DNA from: Sulfuritalea sp.
GTDB lineage: Bacteria > Pseudomonadota > Gammaproteobacteria > Burkholderiales > Rhodocyclaceae
NCBI GenBank assembly: GCA_016716965.1
Contig: JADJUP010000039.1
Location: forward strand, 36,294-100,293
Length of the DNA: 64,000 bases
Reading direction: 5' to 3'
Shown: piece by piece, positions 15,190 to 24,241 of the stretch
Numbering within the stretch: position 1 is the stretch's first letter
Layout of the letters: each line of letters begins with the position of its first letter
Program-made: the position numbers and the translations under genes
Notes under the pieces: generated by a model
Seen by the model: the letters and a program-made list of their open reading frames with translations, nothing else
Told to the model about the DNA's origin: nothing
Databases searched by the model: none

Positions 15190-17766
15190 TCAAACCGGAA
15201 TGAAGGGTACGCCCTGACTTTGGCCGTCGCTCTCCGGGCGTGATACGCGGGCATTGACCCAGGTCTTGCCGAAGTTGCTCTCCGTTACCGGGATACCGAA
15301 GCGGAAGCCCTGCAGGATGTCGCAATCCTGCCCCACCAGAAAGGTCCACTGCTCGTCGGTTTCGACACCCTCGGCGATGATCTGCAAGCCTAGCGCCTGC
15401 GCCATGCGCACCGCGGCGATGACCAGGGCGCGGTCGCTGCGATCCTCGGAAACGTCGCGAATGAAGCTGCGATCGATCTTCACGGTATGGAAGGGGAATT
15501 CGCGCAGGTAGCTCAGCGAGGAATAGCCGGTGCCGAAATCGTCCATCGAGAGCCGGACGCCCAGTGCGTGCAATTCATCGAGAATCGCCGCGACCTCGTC
15601 CTGGTTGCGCAGCAGCAGACCCTCGGTGATTTCGATCTCGAGCTGCTCGGGCGGGACCGCGAACTCGTTCAGGCATTCCTTGACCATGTCAACGAATCCG
15701 CTGGCCTTGAACTGCCGTGGCGACACGTTAACCGCCATGACGAAGCCATCCTGCCGCAAGCGCCAACGTGCCAGCGTGGCACAGGCTTCGCGCAACACCC
15801 AGCGCCCGAGGTCGACAATCAAACCGTTCTGCTCCGCCACCGGAATGAACAGCGCCGGCTGCACTTCGCCGAGTTCGGGGCTGTTCCAGCGCAGCAGCGC
15901 CTCGGCACCTATGATGCAACCGCTGTCGGCGCGCACCAGCGGGTGATAAACCACGTGCAGTTCCTGGCGTTCCAGGGCCCCACGCAGGCAGCGGCCGATT
16001 TCGAGGCGCTGCAGCGACAGGTCGTGGATCGAGCGATTGTAGAAACGGTACATGTTGCGGCCGGAGTCCTTGGCCTCGTACATGGCCAGGTCGGCGTTGC
16101 GCAGCAGCACCGTCGGCTCGGTGCCATCGTCGGGATAAATTGCGATGCCGATGCTGGGCGAGGTGTTGAGCTCGCGCTCGTCCACCTTGAACACCTCGGT
16201 GAACGCAGCAATGACCTTTTCGGCGATGGCCGCTGCCTCGTCGCCATGGTTGAGGCCGCTGGCAACGATCAGGAATTCGTCGCCGCCGAGGCGGGCCACG
16301 ACATCGTCGCCGCGCACCGCGCCAACCAGGCGTTGCGCCACCTGGCGCAACAGGGTATCGCCGGTGGCATGGCCCAGGGTGTCGTTGACCTCCTTGAAGT
16401 TATCGAGGTCGATGAACATCGCGGCGGCACGGCCGCCGTCGCGCCGGGCACGGCTGACAGCCTGCAGCAGGCGATCGTTGGCCAGCGCGCGGTTGGGCAG
16501 GCCGGTGAGCAGGTCGTAATGCGCCTGGTAGGTGATCTTTTCCATCTGCACGCGCTGTTCGGTGATGTCCTCGCGCGAGAGCAGCAGATGCGTCGCCCGG
16601 CCCCGTTCATCCAGAACCGCGCCCAGCCGAAGGCGCTCCCAATAGGCCTCGTCGCCGCGTCGGCTGGGTTGTTCGAGCTCCCAGATGCCACCCGCGGTGG
16701 CGACGCGCAGGGCATTGTCGGCATCGAGCGGATCGGCGACGTGGATCACTTCAATCAGTGGCTGCTCGATGATTTCGTCGGAAGATCGGCCGGTAATCCT
16801 GCAATAGGCGGGATTGACGAACTCGACCATGCCTCCGATGCGGGCCACCAGAATGCCCACCGGATTCTGCTCGACCACTTGCGAGAAGCGCACCAGGCGG
16901 CGGTTTGCGCTCTTGAGATCGGCGGTGCGTTCCTGCACCCGTCGTTCGAGGTCGGCCTGTGCCAGGCGCAGGGCAGTTTCCCGCGTCAGCACCTGCTGCC
17001 GCATGGCACCGAAGGCCTGGGCCAGATCGCCGATCTCGTCATGGGGCGAGATGGCGATATGACCACTTTCGACTCCGGTCGCCAGCTTTTGCGCGTGCTC
17101 GCTCAGTATCCCGATGCGCCGCACCACGGTGCGACCCGAATAGGCGAGACCGATGAATATCACCAGGCCGCCGATAAGCACCAGCTTGAGAAAGTCCCAG
17201 CGTTGCGCCGCCTGGTCGTCCGTGGCCTTGCGGTAGGCAAGATCGGCAGCGGCTTCCGTCTGTTCTGCGACCTCGTTGAGCAGAGCCTGTATCGACAGGT
17301 AGGGCAGATGCGAACCGGAAGTGGTGATCGCACGTACCGAGGCGAGATCCATTTCAGCCGCGAGCCGAGCCTGCTCCCCGAGGCGCGAACGATAGTCGCG
17401 CCAGTGTCCGGCAAGGCGTTGCGCCTCGTTCGGGGAAGTCTGGCCAAGCGTTACCGAGAACTTGCCGATCTCCGTATCCAGCGTGGTGATTTCGGCGCGC
17501 AGGCGAGAAACCTGGGATTGCAGGGCAAACACGTCGTCCAGATGCCCCAGCTCAAGTTCCAGGTTACGCAAGCCACCCAGCCTCGACTGCAGGGAATGCA
17601 GGCGCGCAAGCGGACGCACATGGCGTTCAAGCGTTGTCACCAGGCGCTCCGAGGAGCGCTCCAGCATCCGGTTGCCGGTCCAAAGGACCACCGCCACCAG
17701 CATGCCCGCGCCGACAAAGCCGAGCAGCAACTGGGGAAGCAGGCCGAAGCGGGTCGGCAGTTTCAT
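15190..17766 (-). CDS. Membrane-bound diguanylate cyclase/phosphodiesterase (4HB sensor-HAMP-PAS-GGDEF-EAL)
   Basis: A dual-domain cyclic-di-GMP enzyme of 858 residues. Visible in order: membrane segment 11-30; a periplasmic mostly helical region of about 155 residues that looks like a four-helix-bundle sensor; second membrane segment about 190-210 (LVLIGGLVIFIGLAY); HAMP; PAS about 275-385 (ARIGGMVEFVNPAYCRITG); GGDEF with an intact GGDEF at 494-498; EAL with EALLR at 622-626 and DDFGTGYSSL further on. Both active sites look complete, so the net activity cannot be predicted. The start ATG lies 11 bases after the stop of the solute-binding protein gene, so the two are almost certainly cotranscribed. 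Confidence 0.93.
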   Translation of the reverse strand: MKLPTRFGLLPQLLLGFVGAGMLVAVVLWTGNRMLERSSERLVTTLERHVRPLARLHSLQSRLGGLRNLELELGHLDDVFALQSQVSRLRAEITTLDTEIGKFSVTLGQTSPNEAQRLAGHWRDYRSRLGEQARLAAEMDLASVRAITTSGSHLPYLSIQALLNEVAEQTEAAADLAYRKATDDQAAQRWDFLKLVLIGGLVIFIGLAYSGRTVVRRIGILSEHAQKLATGVESGHIAISPHDEIGDLAQAFGAMRQQVLTRETALRLAQADLERRVQERTADLKSANRRLVRFSQVVEQNPVGILVARIGGMVEFVNPAYCRITGRSSDEIIEQPLIEVIHVADPLDADNALRVATAGGIWELEQPSRRGDEAYWERLRLGAVLDERGRATHLLLSREDITEQRVQMEKITYQAHYDLLTGLPNRALANDRLLQAVSRARRDGGRAAAMFIDLDNFKEVNDTLGHATGDTLLRQVAQRLVGAVRGDDVVARLGGDEFLIVASGLNHGDEAAAIAEKVIAAFTEVFKVDERELNTSPSIGIAIYPDDGTEPTVLLRNADLAMYEAKDSGRNMYRFYNRSIHDLSLQRLEIGRCLRGALERQELHVVYHPLVRADSGCIIGAEALLRWNSPELGEVQPALFIPVAEQNGLIVDLGRWVLREACATLARWRLRQDGFVMAVNVSPRQFKASGFVDMVKECLNEFAVPPEQLEIEITEGLLLRNQDEVAAILDELHALGVRLSMDDFGTGYSSLSYLREFPFHTVKIDRSFIRDVSEDRSDRALVIAAVRMAQALGLQIIAEGVETDEQWTFLVGQDCDILQGFRFGIPVTESNFGKTWVNARVSRPESDGQSQGVPFIPV

Positions 17767-17777
17767 GCGCAGGCCAT

Positions 17778-19256
17778 CTATTTTTTCGACGTTTCGCCGG
17801 AATCGGGATTCCGGAATCCGGCGTTGAAGATTTTCAGCCATGCCAGATGGCGGTCGCGATCCTGGCGACCGGTGAAACCTTCCCACTCGCGGGAGGTACG
17901 CTTCATTGCTTCCGCCGCCGTGATCTTGCCGCTCGCGGCCAGCCAGAGATTCTGGTTGAGGGCGGCCAGATAGTCGCCGTCGCCGGGCAAACCGGTACCG
18001 GGCGGCAGCGCCACCGGCCACTCCTTGGCGAACACGGCGAGGGCTTCGGGCGTGTAGAGATCCCGAATTCGTTGGTCAGCCAGATGATTCCAGCGGAAGG
18101 GGTCGGTAAAGCCGCCACGAACGCCCACGGTACGCAGCGAGTTGTCCGGATCGGTGAGCCACATGGTGAACAGGAATGCCAGTTTGCGTTGCGCGCCCTG
18201 ACTGGAAACCACCAGATTGTTGCCATAGATGGGCAGGTTACGACGCACGAGCTTTCCACCAACCCTGTTGCCCGGTAGCGCAGCCGCAATGAACTTGCCC
18301 CTCACCGCGGACCCGGAGGCATTGAACAACTTGGCTCCGGCAATGGTGAAGATGATCGAAAAAGCCTTGCCCTGCATGAAGATCGGAGCCGTATAGCTGT
18401 AGTCCTTGCCATCGCCGAGAATCTCGGGCGCCGAATGGCGTACCGTGTTGATGTAGCTTTCCGTGGCAGCGACCCCGGCCGGCGAGTCGATCATCGGTTT
18501 CAGCCTGTCATCGAAGAGTTGGCGATAGGGCGCTCCCTGGCTCAGGTAGCGCGGCAACCAGAACATCCATGCCGTATCGCGTTCGCGCTGCTCGACGGTG
18601 CCGTAAAGGCCCTTCTCCGGCCGATGGAAGAATTTCGCCAACTGATCGTATTCTTGCCATGTCACCGGAACCGCAAGATCGCGACCGTAAGCCTTGCGGA
18701 AGGCGGCACGTTCGGCCGGGCTTTCCAGAAGGTCGCGGCGCAGATACAGGATCAGCACATCGCCGTCGGCCGGAATGGCAACGACCTTGTCGCCGAAAAA
18801 TCCCTGCAGGCGCGGCCGTACGTATCCCTGCGGCGGCGCTCCGTCGATGCGGAAGCCAAACTCCTTTAGCAGCGGCGACAGATCCTCCACCAGACCCTGC
18901 TCCAGCAAATCCGGAAACTCGTGCGTGCGCGCCACGGTCAGATCGACGTCAGGATTGGCCTTGATATTTTGCAGTGCCGGCTGTTGCGGAATCACCTTGG
19001 CCGTGATCATCACGCCACTGCGCTGTTCCCATTCCTTCTGCAATTCCAGTTCGGGCCCGAGCAAGGCGGCGATATTGCCGGACTTGAATGCAACCTTTAT
19101 CGACGCGTTGCGCGGTACCGCGCCGGAGTCCAGCAACTGCTTGACCGCCGCCAGGGCACGTTCGCCCTGCTCGCCGGCGCTCGCCGTGCCGAACGCGGGC
19201 AGCATTGCCGCGAGCAGCAGGCAGGCAAGCCCCTTGCGCCTCATGGTCCAACCCAT
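17778..19256 (-). CDS. Periplasmic extracellular solute-binding protein (ABC family 1-like) without cognate transporter
   Basis: A 492-residue protein with a clear Sec signal peptide (residues 1-27, cleavage after ASA) and the layout of family 1 solute-binding proteins (alpha/beta lobes; VDLTVARTHEFPDLLEQGLVEDLSPLL near the first hinge; PLFRW-type FTDPFRWNHLADQRI in the C-lobe). The start is chosen at ATG 19256 because GGGAG lies nine bases upstream. No permease or ATPase gene is adjacent. Instead it is immediately followed by the GGDEF-EAL sensor gene, so it more likely presents a ligand to that sensor than feeds a transporter. The ligand is unknown. Confidence 0.82.
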   Translation of the reverse strand: MGWTMRRKGLACLLLAAMLPAFGTASAGEQGERALAAVKQLLDSGAVPRNASIKVAFKSGNIAALLGPELELQKEWEQRSGVMITAKVIPQQPALQNIKANPDVDLTVARTHEFPDLLEQGLVEDLSPLLKEFGFRIDGAPPQGYVRPRLQGFFGDKVVAIPADGDVLILYLRRDLLESPAERAAFRKAYGRDLAVPVTWQEYDQLAKFFHRPEKGLYGTVEQRERDTAWMFWLPRYLSQGAPYRQLFDDRLKPMIDSPAGVAATESYINTVRHSAPEILGDGKDYSYTAPIFMQGKAFSIIFTIAGAKLFNASGSAVRGKFIAAALPGNRVGGKLVRRNLPIYGNNLVVSSQGAQRKLAFLFTMWLTDPDNSLRTVGVRGGFTDPFRWNHLADQRIRDLYTPEALAVFAKEWPVALPPGTGLPGDGDYLAALNQNLWLAASGKITAAEAMKRTSREWEGFTGRQDRDRHLAWLKIFNAGFRNPDSGETSKK

Positions 19257-19429
19257 CGCTTTGTCTCCCTTCCCCGTCAGCGCAATTGCCGGCACAGCGC
19301 CCCCGATTTTACGGCTCGCGCAACGATGGTGGCAAGGAATGGCACTTTGGGACCGGCAAGAAAACCGCCATCATCCCGTGCCCAGCACTACGGCATAGCT
19401 GCATCAGCACCGGCGCGCCCGGCGAAAAC

Positions 19430-20059
19430 CTAGCGGCCGGAAGTCGCCAGATGCAGGGCCAGCAGGAAAAAGATCGTGCCCGCGCAGCGATCGAGCCAGA
19501 CGGCCAGTACCGGCTTCCGCTGCAGGCGCGCGCCTATGCCTCCGGCGAACCAGCCCAGGGTGCCGAAGATCGCCACGGTTTGGGCCGCGAATATCGTACC
19601 CAGCAGCAGCAGTTGCGGCCACACCGCCCCGCGCGACGGATCGGCAAACTGCGGCAGGAACGCGATGAAGAACAAGGCGACTTTCGGGTTCACCACGTTG
19701 GCGATGAAGCCACGGCGCAAATGAATGCCCAGTGGCTCCGCGGTCGAATCCAGCCGAATCACGGCCATCTTGCCGGCATGGCGCCACGCCTGAATCCCGA
19801 TGTACACGAGATAGGCGGCCCCGGCCATTTTCAGAATGGTGAAGGCCTCCTCCGAAGCCAGGACCACGGCGCCGATGCCCAGCGTGGCCCACAGGGTATG
19901 GACAAAACAACCGAGTGCACAGCCCAGGCCGAATCCGATTCCGGCCGCGCGGCCACGACTGATACCCACCGACAGCACCATCAGGTTGTCCGGTCCTGGT
20001 GCGATCGTGACCAGTGCCGAGGCGGCAAGAAAAGCTAGCAGGACTTCGATCGGAAGCAT
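19430..20059 (-). CDS. LysE/RhtB family amino acid exporter
   Basis: A 209-residue inner-membrane exporter with about six hydrophobic segments and the family signature near the N-terminus (TIAPGPDNLMVLSVGISRGRAAGIGFGLG). Substrates of the family are lysine, homoserine, threonine or related compounds; the sequence does not decide between them. Downstream on the same strand there is only the solute-binding protein promoter region (about 170 bases), so it is probably monocistronic. Confidence 0.9.
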   Translation of the reverse strand: MLPIEVLLAFLAASALVTIAPGPDNLMVLSVGISRGRAAGIGFGLGCALGCFVHTLWATLGIGAVVLASEEAFTILKMAGAAYLVYIGIQAWRHAGKMAVIRLDSTAEPLGIHLRRGFIANVVNPKVALFFIAFLPQFADPSRGAVWPQLLLLGTIFAAQTVAIFGTLGWFAGGIGARLQRKPVLAVWLDRCAGTIFFLLALHLATSGR

Positions 20060-20115
20060 GATGCGGTACAGGTCAGGTGGAAAACGACGCCGGCACCCGC
20101 GTCGTGACGGGATAC

Positions 20116-21558
20116 TTACAGTCCGGCCATGGCCAGGTACTTCATCTCCAGGTATTCCTCGATGCCGTGGCGCGAACCTTCGCGGCCCAGTCCGGACTGC
20201 TTGATGCCGCCAAATGGCGCGACCTCGTTGGAAATCATCCCGGAATTGATGCCGACCATGCCGTAGTCGAGCGCCTCGCCCACGCGCCAGGCGCGCGCTA
20301 TGTCGCGACTGTAGAAATAGGCGGCGAGCCCGAATTCGGTGTCGTTGGCCATGCGCACCGCCTCGGCCTCGTCCTTGAAGCTGAAGATCGGTGCCACCGG
20401 ACCGAAGATTTCCTCGCGCGCCAGGCGCATCGCCGGCGTCGCGCCCGCGATCACGGTCGGCTCGAAAAAGGTGCCGCCGCGCGCATGGCGCTTGCCGCCG
20501 CAGACCACGCGGGCGCCCTTCGCCAGCGCATCGGCCAGCAGTTCCTCGACCTTGGCCAGTCCCGCACCGTCAATCAGCGGCCCCTGCGTCACGCCCTCCT
20601 CCGTGCCTTCGCCCACCTTGAGCCCGGCCACGGCGGCAGCCAGTTTCTGCGCGAAGGCCTCCTGCACGCCCTCCTGCACGAGGAAGCGGTTGGTACAGAC
20701 GCAGGTCTGCCCGGTATTGCGATACTTCGACAGCATCGCCCCGGCGACCGCCGCATCCAGGTCGGCGTCGTCGAAGACGATGAAGGGCGCGTTGCCGCCG
20801 AGTTCCAGCGACAGTTTCTTGATGGTCGGGGCGCACTGCGCCATCAGCAGGCGCCCGACTTCGGTCGATCCGGTGAACGAGAGCTTCAGCACTTTCGGGT
20901 TCGAGGTCAGTTCGCCGCCGATCGCCGCGGGTTCGCCGGTCACGATGTTGAGCACCCCGGCCGGAATCCCGGCCTGCTGTCCGAGCCAGGCCAGCGCCAG
21001 CGCGGAAAGCGGCGTCTGCTCGGCCGGCTTGACCACCATGGTGCAACCGGCCGCCAGTGCCGGCGCCACCTTGCGCGTGATCATTGCCGCCGGAAAATTC
21101 CACGGCGTGATCGCGGCGCAGACGCCAACCGGCTGCTTCAACACGATGAGTCGGCGGTCGGCCAACGGCGAGGGAATCACCTCGCCATATACGCGCCGCG
21201 CCTCTTCGGCGAACCATTCGATGAAGGATGCCGCATAGGCGATCTCGCCGCGGGCCTCGGCCAGCGGCTTGCCCTGCTCGGCCGTCATCAGCCGCGCCAG
21301 GTCCTCCTGGTGTTCCATCATCAGCTCGAACCAGCGCCTGAGTATCTTCGCCCGCTCCGCAGCCGTCTTCGCCCGCCACGGGTGAAAGGCCGCCTGCGCC
21401 GCATCGATCGCGCGTCGCGTCTCGGCGGCCCCGAAACTCGGCACCGAACCGACCAGGTCACCGTTAGCCGGATTGCGCACCTCGATGCTGGCGCCGGTAG
21501 CGGCCAGCCACTCGCCGCCGATCAGGCAGGCATTGCGCAGGAGTTCGGGATTCTTCAT
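20116..21558 (-). CDS. gabD: NAD(P)-dependent succinate-semialdehyde dehydrogenase
   Basis: It oxidises succinate semialdehyde to succinate. The 480 residues show the aldehyde dehydrogenase signatures: TPWNFPAAMITRK, KPAEQTPLSALAL, FTGSTEVG, the ELGGNAPFIVFDDADLD glutamate motif and the nucleophile region GQTCVCTNRFLVQ. The CVCTNR form and the length match the GabD group. Together with the aldolase upstream it could complete degradation of 4-hydroxyphenylacetate-type intermediates, where an HpaI-type aldolase releases succinate semialdehyde and pyruvate. This pathway link is inference from adjacency. Confidence 0.92.
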   Translation of the reverse strand: MKNPELLRNACLIGGEWLAATGASIEVRNPANGDLVGSVPSFGAAETRRAIDAAQAAFHPWRAKTAAERAKILRRWFELMMEHQEDLARLMTAEQGKPLAEARGEIAYAASFIEWFAEEARRVYGEVIPSPLADRRLIVLKQPVGVCAAITPWNFPAAMITRKVAPALAAGCTMVVKPAEQTPLSALALAWLGQQAGIPAGVLNIVTGEPAAIGGELTSNPKVLKLSFTGSTEVGRLLMAQCAPTIKKLSLELGGNAPFIVFDDADLDAAVAGAMLSKYRNTGQTCVCTNRFLVQEGVQEAFAQKLAAAVAGLKVGEGTEEGVTQGPLIDGAGLAKVEELLADALAKGARVVCGGKRHARGGTFFEPTVIAGATPAMRLAREEIFGPVAPIFSFKDEAEAVRMANDTEFGLAAYFYSRDIARAWRVGEALDYGMVGINSGMISNEVAPFGGIKQSGLGREGSRHGIEEYLEMKYLAMAGL

Positions 21559-21626
21559 GGCAGGCTTTCTTTGAGTCGGGAGAGGGCGGATTTTGCCGCA
21601 TTGCCCGTAAGCGCGGTAGTACCGTC

Positions 21627-21734
21627 GGAAGTCGGCGCTGGCGGTACGGCGATTGCAGAAGCATTTTCAGGTCTGCAACGCCGGCGTGGTGCCGCTGGCC
21701 AGCGCGATATGCCGTGTCGCCGGCGCCGACTTTT
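21627..21734. repeat. Inverted pair of the dispersed 24-bp element
   Basis: Two copies face each other: 21627-21650 in minus orientation and 21711-21734 in plus orientation, separated by 60 bases. In the hpaI-gabD transcript they could fold into a stem of more than 20 bp, starting 7 bases after the hpaI stop. No T run follows, so it is not a normal terminator; it is more like a REP/BIME-type stabilising or processing hairpin. Confidence 0.8.
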
Positions 21735-21741
21735 GTCGGGT

Positions 21742-22530
21742 TCAGCTTACGGCGCCGGCCCCGCCGTCGCGGAACGCGGCAGCAAGTTTGACGGCCGCAT
21801 TGCGCAGCAGCGTGGTGTCACCGCCGACGGCGATGAAGCTGGCGCCGCAATCGCGGTAGCGCCGCGCCAGCATCGGGTCGGCGACGAACACGCCGGCGGC
21901 TTTGCCCGACGCGGCGATGCGCCCCAACGCGTCCTCGATGGCCGACCGGACTTCCGGATGGCCGGAGTCGCCGGGATGGCCGAGCGATGCGGCGAGGTCG
22001 GCGGGACCGATGAAGGCGGCATCGACGCCGTCCACGGCGAGGATCGCATCGAGGTTTTGCAGCGCCGCTCGGGTTTCGATCTGCACCACCAGGCAGACTT
22101 CGTCATTGGCATGTCGTACGTAGCCCTCGACGCCGTTCCAGCATGCCGCCCGCGCCATCGAGGAGGCGACGCCGCGTATTCCCTGCGGCGGATAGCGCAT
22201 GGCGCGCACCAGCGCCCCGGCCTGCTCTTCATTGTCGACCAGCGGCAGCATCAGGGTCTGCGCGCCGATGTCCAGGTACTGCTTGATCAGCGCCGGATCA
22301 TGGTTCATCGGGCGCACCAGCAGTTGCGGCGGATACGGCGCCGCTGCCTGCAATTGCGGCAGAACGCTGGCTGGACTGTTGGGCGAGTGTTCGGCGTCGA
22401 TCACCAGCCAGTCGAAGCCCGCGCTGGCGAGTATCTCCATGCTGTAGTGGCTGGCGAGGCCGACGAACAGCCCGACTTGGAGGCGTTTGTCGCGCAGGCG
22501 CTGCTTGAAAAGGTTCGATGGCATGTCCAT
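21742..22530 (-). CDS. HpcH/HpaI family aldolase
   Basis: A class II, metal-dependent pyruvate aldolase of 262 residues. It shows the family hallmarks VGLFVGLASHYSMEILASAGFDWLVIDAEHSPN, PPQGIRG (hexameric loop) and VQIETRAALQNLDAI with the metal-ligand glutamate, then GPADLAASLG. Members cleave 4-hydroxy-2-oxoheptane-dioate or related 2-keto acids. The neighbouring succinate-semialdehyde dehydrogenase supports the HpaI-like reaction, but other HpcH/HpaI substrates are possible, so no gene symbol is given. The LysR gene ends immediately upstream on the same strand (6-base gap), so the pair is probably cotranscribed. Confidence 0.9.
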   Translation of the reverse strand: MDMPSNLFKQRLRDKRLQVGLFVGLASHYSMEILASAGFDWLVIDAEHSPNSPASVLPQLQAAAPYPPQLLVRPMNHDPALIKQYLDIGAQTLMLPLVDNEEQAGALVRAMRYPPQGIRGVASSMARAACWNGVEGYVRHANDEVCLVVQIETRAALQNLDAILAVDGVDAAFIGPADLAASLGHPGDSGHPEVRSAIEDALGRIAASGKAAGVFVADPMLARRYRDCGASFIAVGGDTTLLRNAAVKLAAAFRDGGAGAVS

Positions 22531-22536
22531 GGCGGG

Positions 22537-23451
22537 CTATCCGAGTTCGAGTCCGAGGTCCCAATAAGGTTCGGGACCAAGGCGGGTGGCAAGGAAATCG
22601 ACGAAGCTGCGTACCCGTTGCGGTACGAAGCGATTGCCGGGAAACACCGCGAACATGTCCAGCAGGGGCAGCGGATAGCCCTTGAGGATGGGCACCAGGG
22701 TACCCGCGCGTATGGCCTCGGCGACGATGAAGGTCGGGCCATAGAGGATGCCCATGCCCCGCAGTGCGGCTTCCAGCAACGCGTTGCCGTTGTTGGCGGT
22801 GATCGGCCCGCGTATCTCGACGGCATGCGGCAGGCCGTCGACCAGGAAGGTCCAGCTGCTGCGCGAGGTCAGCGAATAGGCCAGGCAGGCGTGCTGCGTC
22901 AACTCGTCGGGATGCCGGGGCTCGCCGTGCTGCCGCAGGTAGGCCGGGGCAGCGGCGACCACCGAGCGGCAAGTCGTCAGCTGCCGCGCCACCGTGGTCT
23001 CCGGCAGGCGGTCGGTGATGCGCAGGCCGAGGTCCATGCCCTCCTCGATGAGATTGACGCGCCTGTCGTTGAAGTCGAGGTCGATGCGGATGTCGGGATG
23101 CGCCTGTGAAAAATCCAGGATCAGCGAGGTCAGGTGCAGCAGGCCGAAAGAGAGCGGCACCGTGGTGCGGATAGTGCCGCGCAAGGTCTGCCGTTCGCCG
23201 GCGAGGCCCCCTTCGGCCTCGGCGATGCGGTCGAGTATGGCGCGGCATTCTTCGAGGTAGGTCGCGCCCGCTTCGGTCAACGACAGGCGCCGCGTGCTGC
23301 GCGCCATCAGCTTGACGCCGAGGTGCGCTTCCAGCGCGGCGATCTGTCGTGTTACCGCCGAACGCGCGACATTCATCTGGTCAGCCACCGCCGTAAAGCT
23401 GCCGGCCTCGGCCACCCTGACAAACGCCTGCATTGCCGCCAAACGGTCCAT
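22537..23451 (-). CDS. LysR family transcriptional regulator
   Basis: A 304-residue regulator with an N-terminal winged helix (MDRLAAMQAFVRVAEAGSFTAVADQMNVARSAVTRQIAALE) and a C-terminal periplasmic-binding-protein-like effector domain from about residue 90. The ATG at 23451 is preferred over a GTG nine bases upstream because GGAG sits at the right distance. It is divergent from dsbA but leads into the aldolase and dehydrogenase genes on its own strand, so those genes are the more likely targets. The effector is unknown. Confidence 0.92.
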   Translation of the reverse strand: MDRLAAMQAFVRVAEAGSFTAVADQMNVARSAVTRQIAALEAHLGVKLMARSTRRLSLTEAGATYLEECRAILDRIAEAEGGLAGERQTLRGTIRTTVPLSFGLLHLTSLILDFSQAHPDIRIDLDFNDRRVNLIEEGMDLGLRITDRLPETTVARQLTTCRSVVAAAPAYLRQHGEPRHPDELTQHACLAYSLTSRSSWTFLVDGLPHAVEIRGPITANNGNALLEAALRGMGILYGPTFIVAEAIRAGTLVPILKGYPLPLLDMFAVFPGNRFVPQRVRSFVDFLATRLGPEPYWDLGLELG

Positions 23452-23596
23452 CGCTCTCACTCCATCGATCCGGCTGGCCCGAAAGCCGGGCAGAGTCCGG
23501 TAGCTCCGGCCAAAGCCAAATTTGTCACTCTTTTATCATTGTATGGGGAACGCTGTCTTACAATTCCGCTCCAAGCATTTTTCCACGGAGATTCTC

Positions 23597-24241
23597 ATGA
23601 AGAAACTGGTTGCCCTGCTGTTTGCCGCCCTCCTTCCCGCGCTGCTCGCGCCCAGCCTTGGCCATGCCGCCGAACCGCAGGCCGGCAAGGAATACAAGGC
23701 CATCACCCCGCCGCTCGCCAGCCCCAAGGACAAGATCGAGGTCGTCGAGTTCTTTTCGTACGGCTGCAATCATTGCAACGATTTCCATCCGATCATCAGC
23801 AAATGGGCCGCCAGCCTGCCCAAGGACGTGAGCTTTCGCCGGATTCCGGTGAGTTTCGGACGTCCCGAATGGGCACGCCTGTCGCGCATTTACTACGCGC
23901 TGGAAGCTACCGGCGATCTCGCCAAGCTGGACGCCGCAGTCTTCATCGCCATCCATGAACAGCGCATCGCCTTCAAGACCGACGAGGCTGTGGTCTCCTG
24001 GGCCGCCAGCAAGGGCGTCGACGGCAAAAAGTTCGCAGATGCGATGTCTGCATTCTCGATGCAAAGCCGGGTGCAACGCGCCGACGCCGATGCCGGTGCC
24101 GCACGAATCGGAGGAGTACCATCGATCGCCGTCGACGGCCGCTTCCTGGTCAACAACGAGTCCGCCAGCAGCTACCAGGACCTGCTGAAGATCACCGACG
24201 CCATCGTTGAAAAGGTGCGCAAGGAGCGCAAGGGCAAGTAA
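23597..24241 (+). CDS. dsbA: Thiol:disulfide interchange protein DsbA with CNHC active site
   Basis: A periplasmic disulfide oxidase. The 214-residue protein has a signal peptide (residues 1-24, cleavage after HAA or AAE region) and a thioredoxin fold with inserted helical domain. The active site reads FFSYGCNHCNDF with C57 and C60; the dipeptide is NH rather than the classical PH. The conserved cis-proline loop is GVPSIAVDG. The start ATG at 23597 is chosen because GGAG lies eight bases upstream and the signal peptide begins there. The dsbB start follows directly after its stop codon, so the redox pair is co-expressed. Confidence 0.94.
   Translation: MKKLVALLFAALLPALLAPSLGHAAEPQAGKEYKAITPPLASPKDKIEVVEFFSYGCNHCNDFHPIISKWAASLPKDVSFRRIPVSFGRPEWARLSRIYYALEATGDLAKLDAAVFIAIHEQRIAFKTDEAVVSWAASKGVDGKKFADAMSAFSMQSRVQRADADAGAARIGGVPSIAVDGRFLVNNESASSYQDLLKITDAIVEKVRKERKGK

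Noticed and set aside
15487..17973. Open frame of 828 codons on the plus strand opposite the GGDEF-EAL gene
   Set aside because: Composition and lack of domains show it to be a shadow of the genuine minus-strand gene.
19345..19370. TGGCAC followed by GGC, resembling a sigma-54 promoter upstream of the solute-binding protein gene
   Set aside because: The spacing from GG to GC is wrong and the orientation does not fit the gene.
20077..23109. Open frame of 1010 codons on the plus strand opposite gabD, hpaI and lysR
   Set aside because: It mirrors three well-supported genes, has Arg/His/Gly-biased composition and no recognisable domain; a high-GC antisense shadow.
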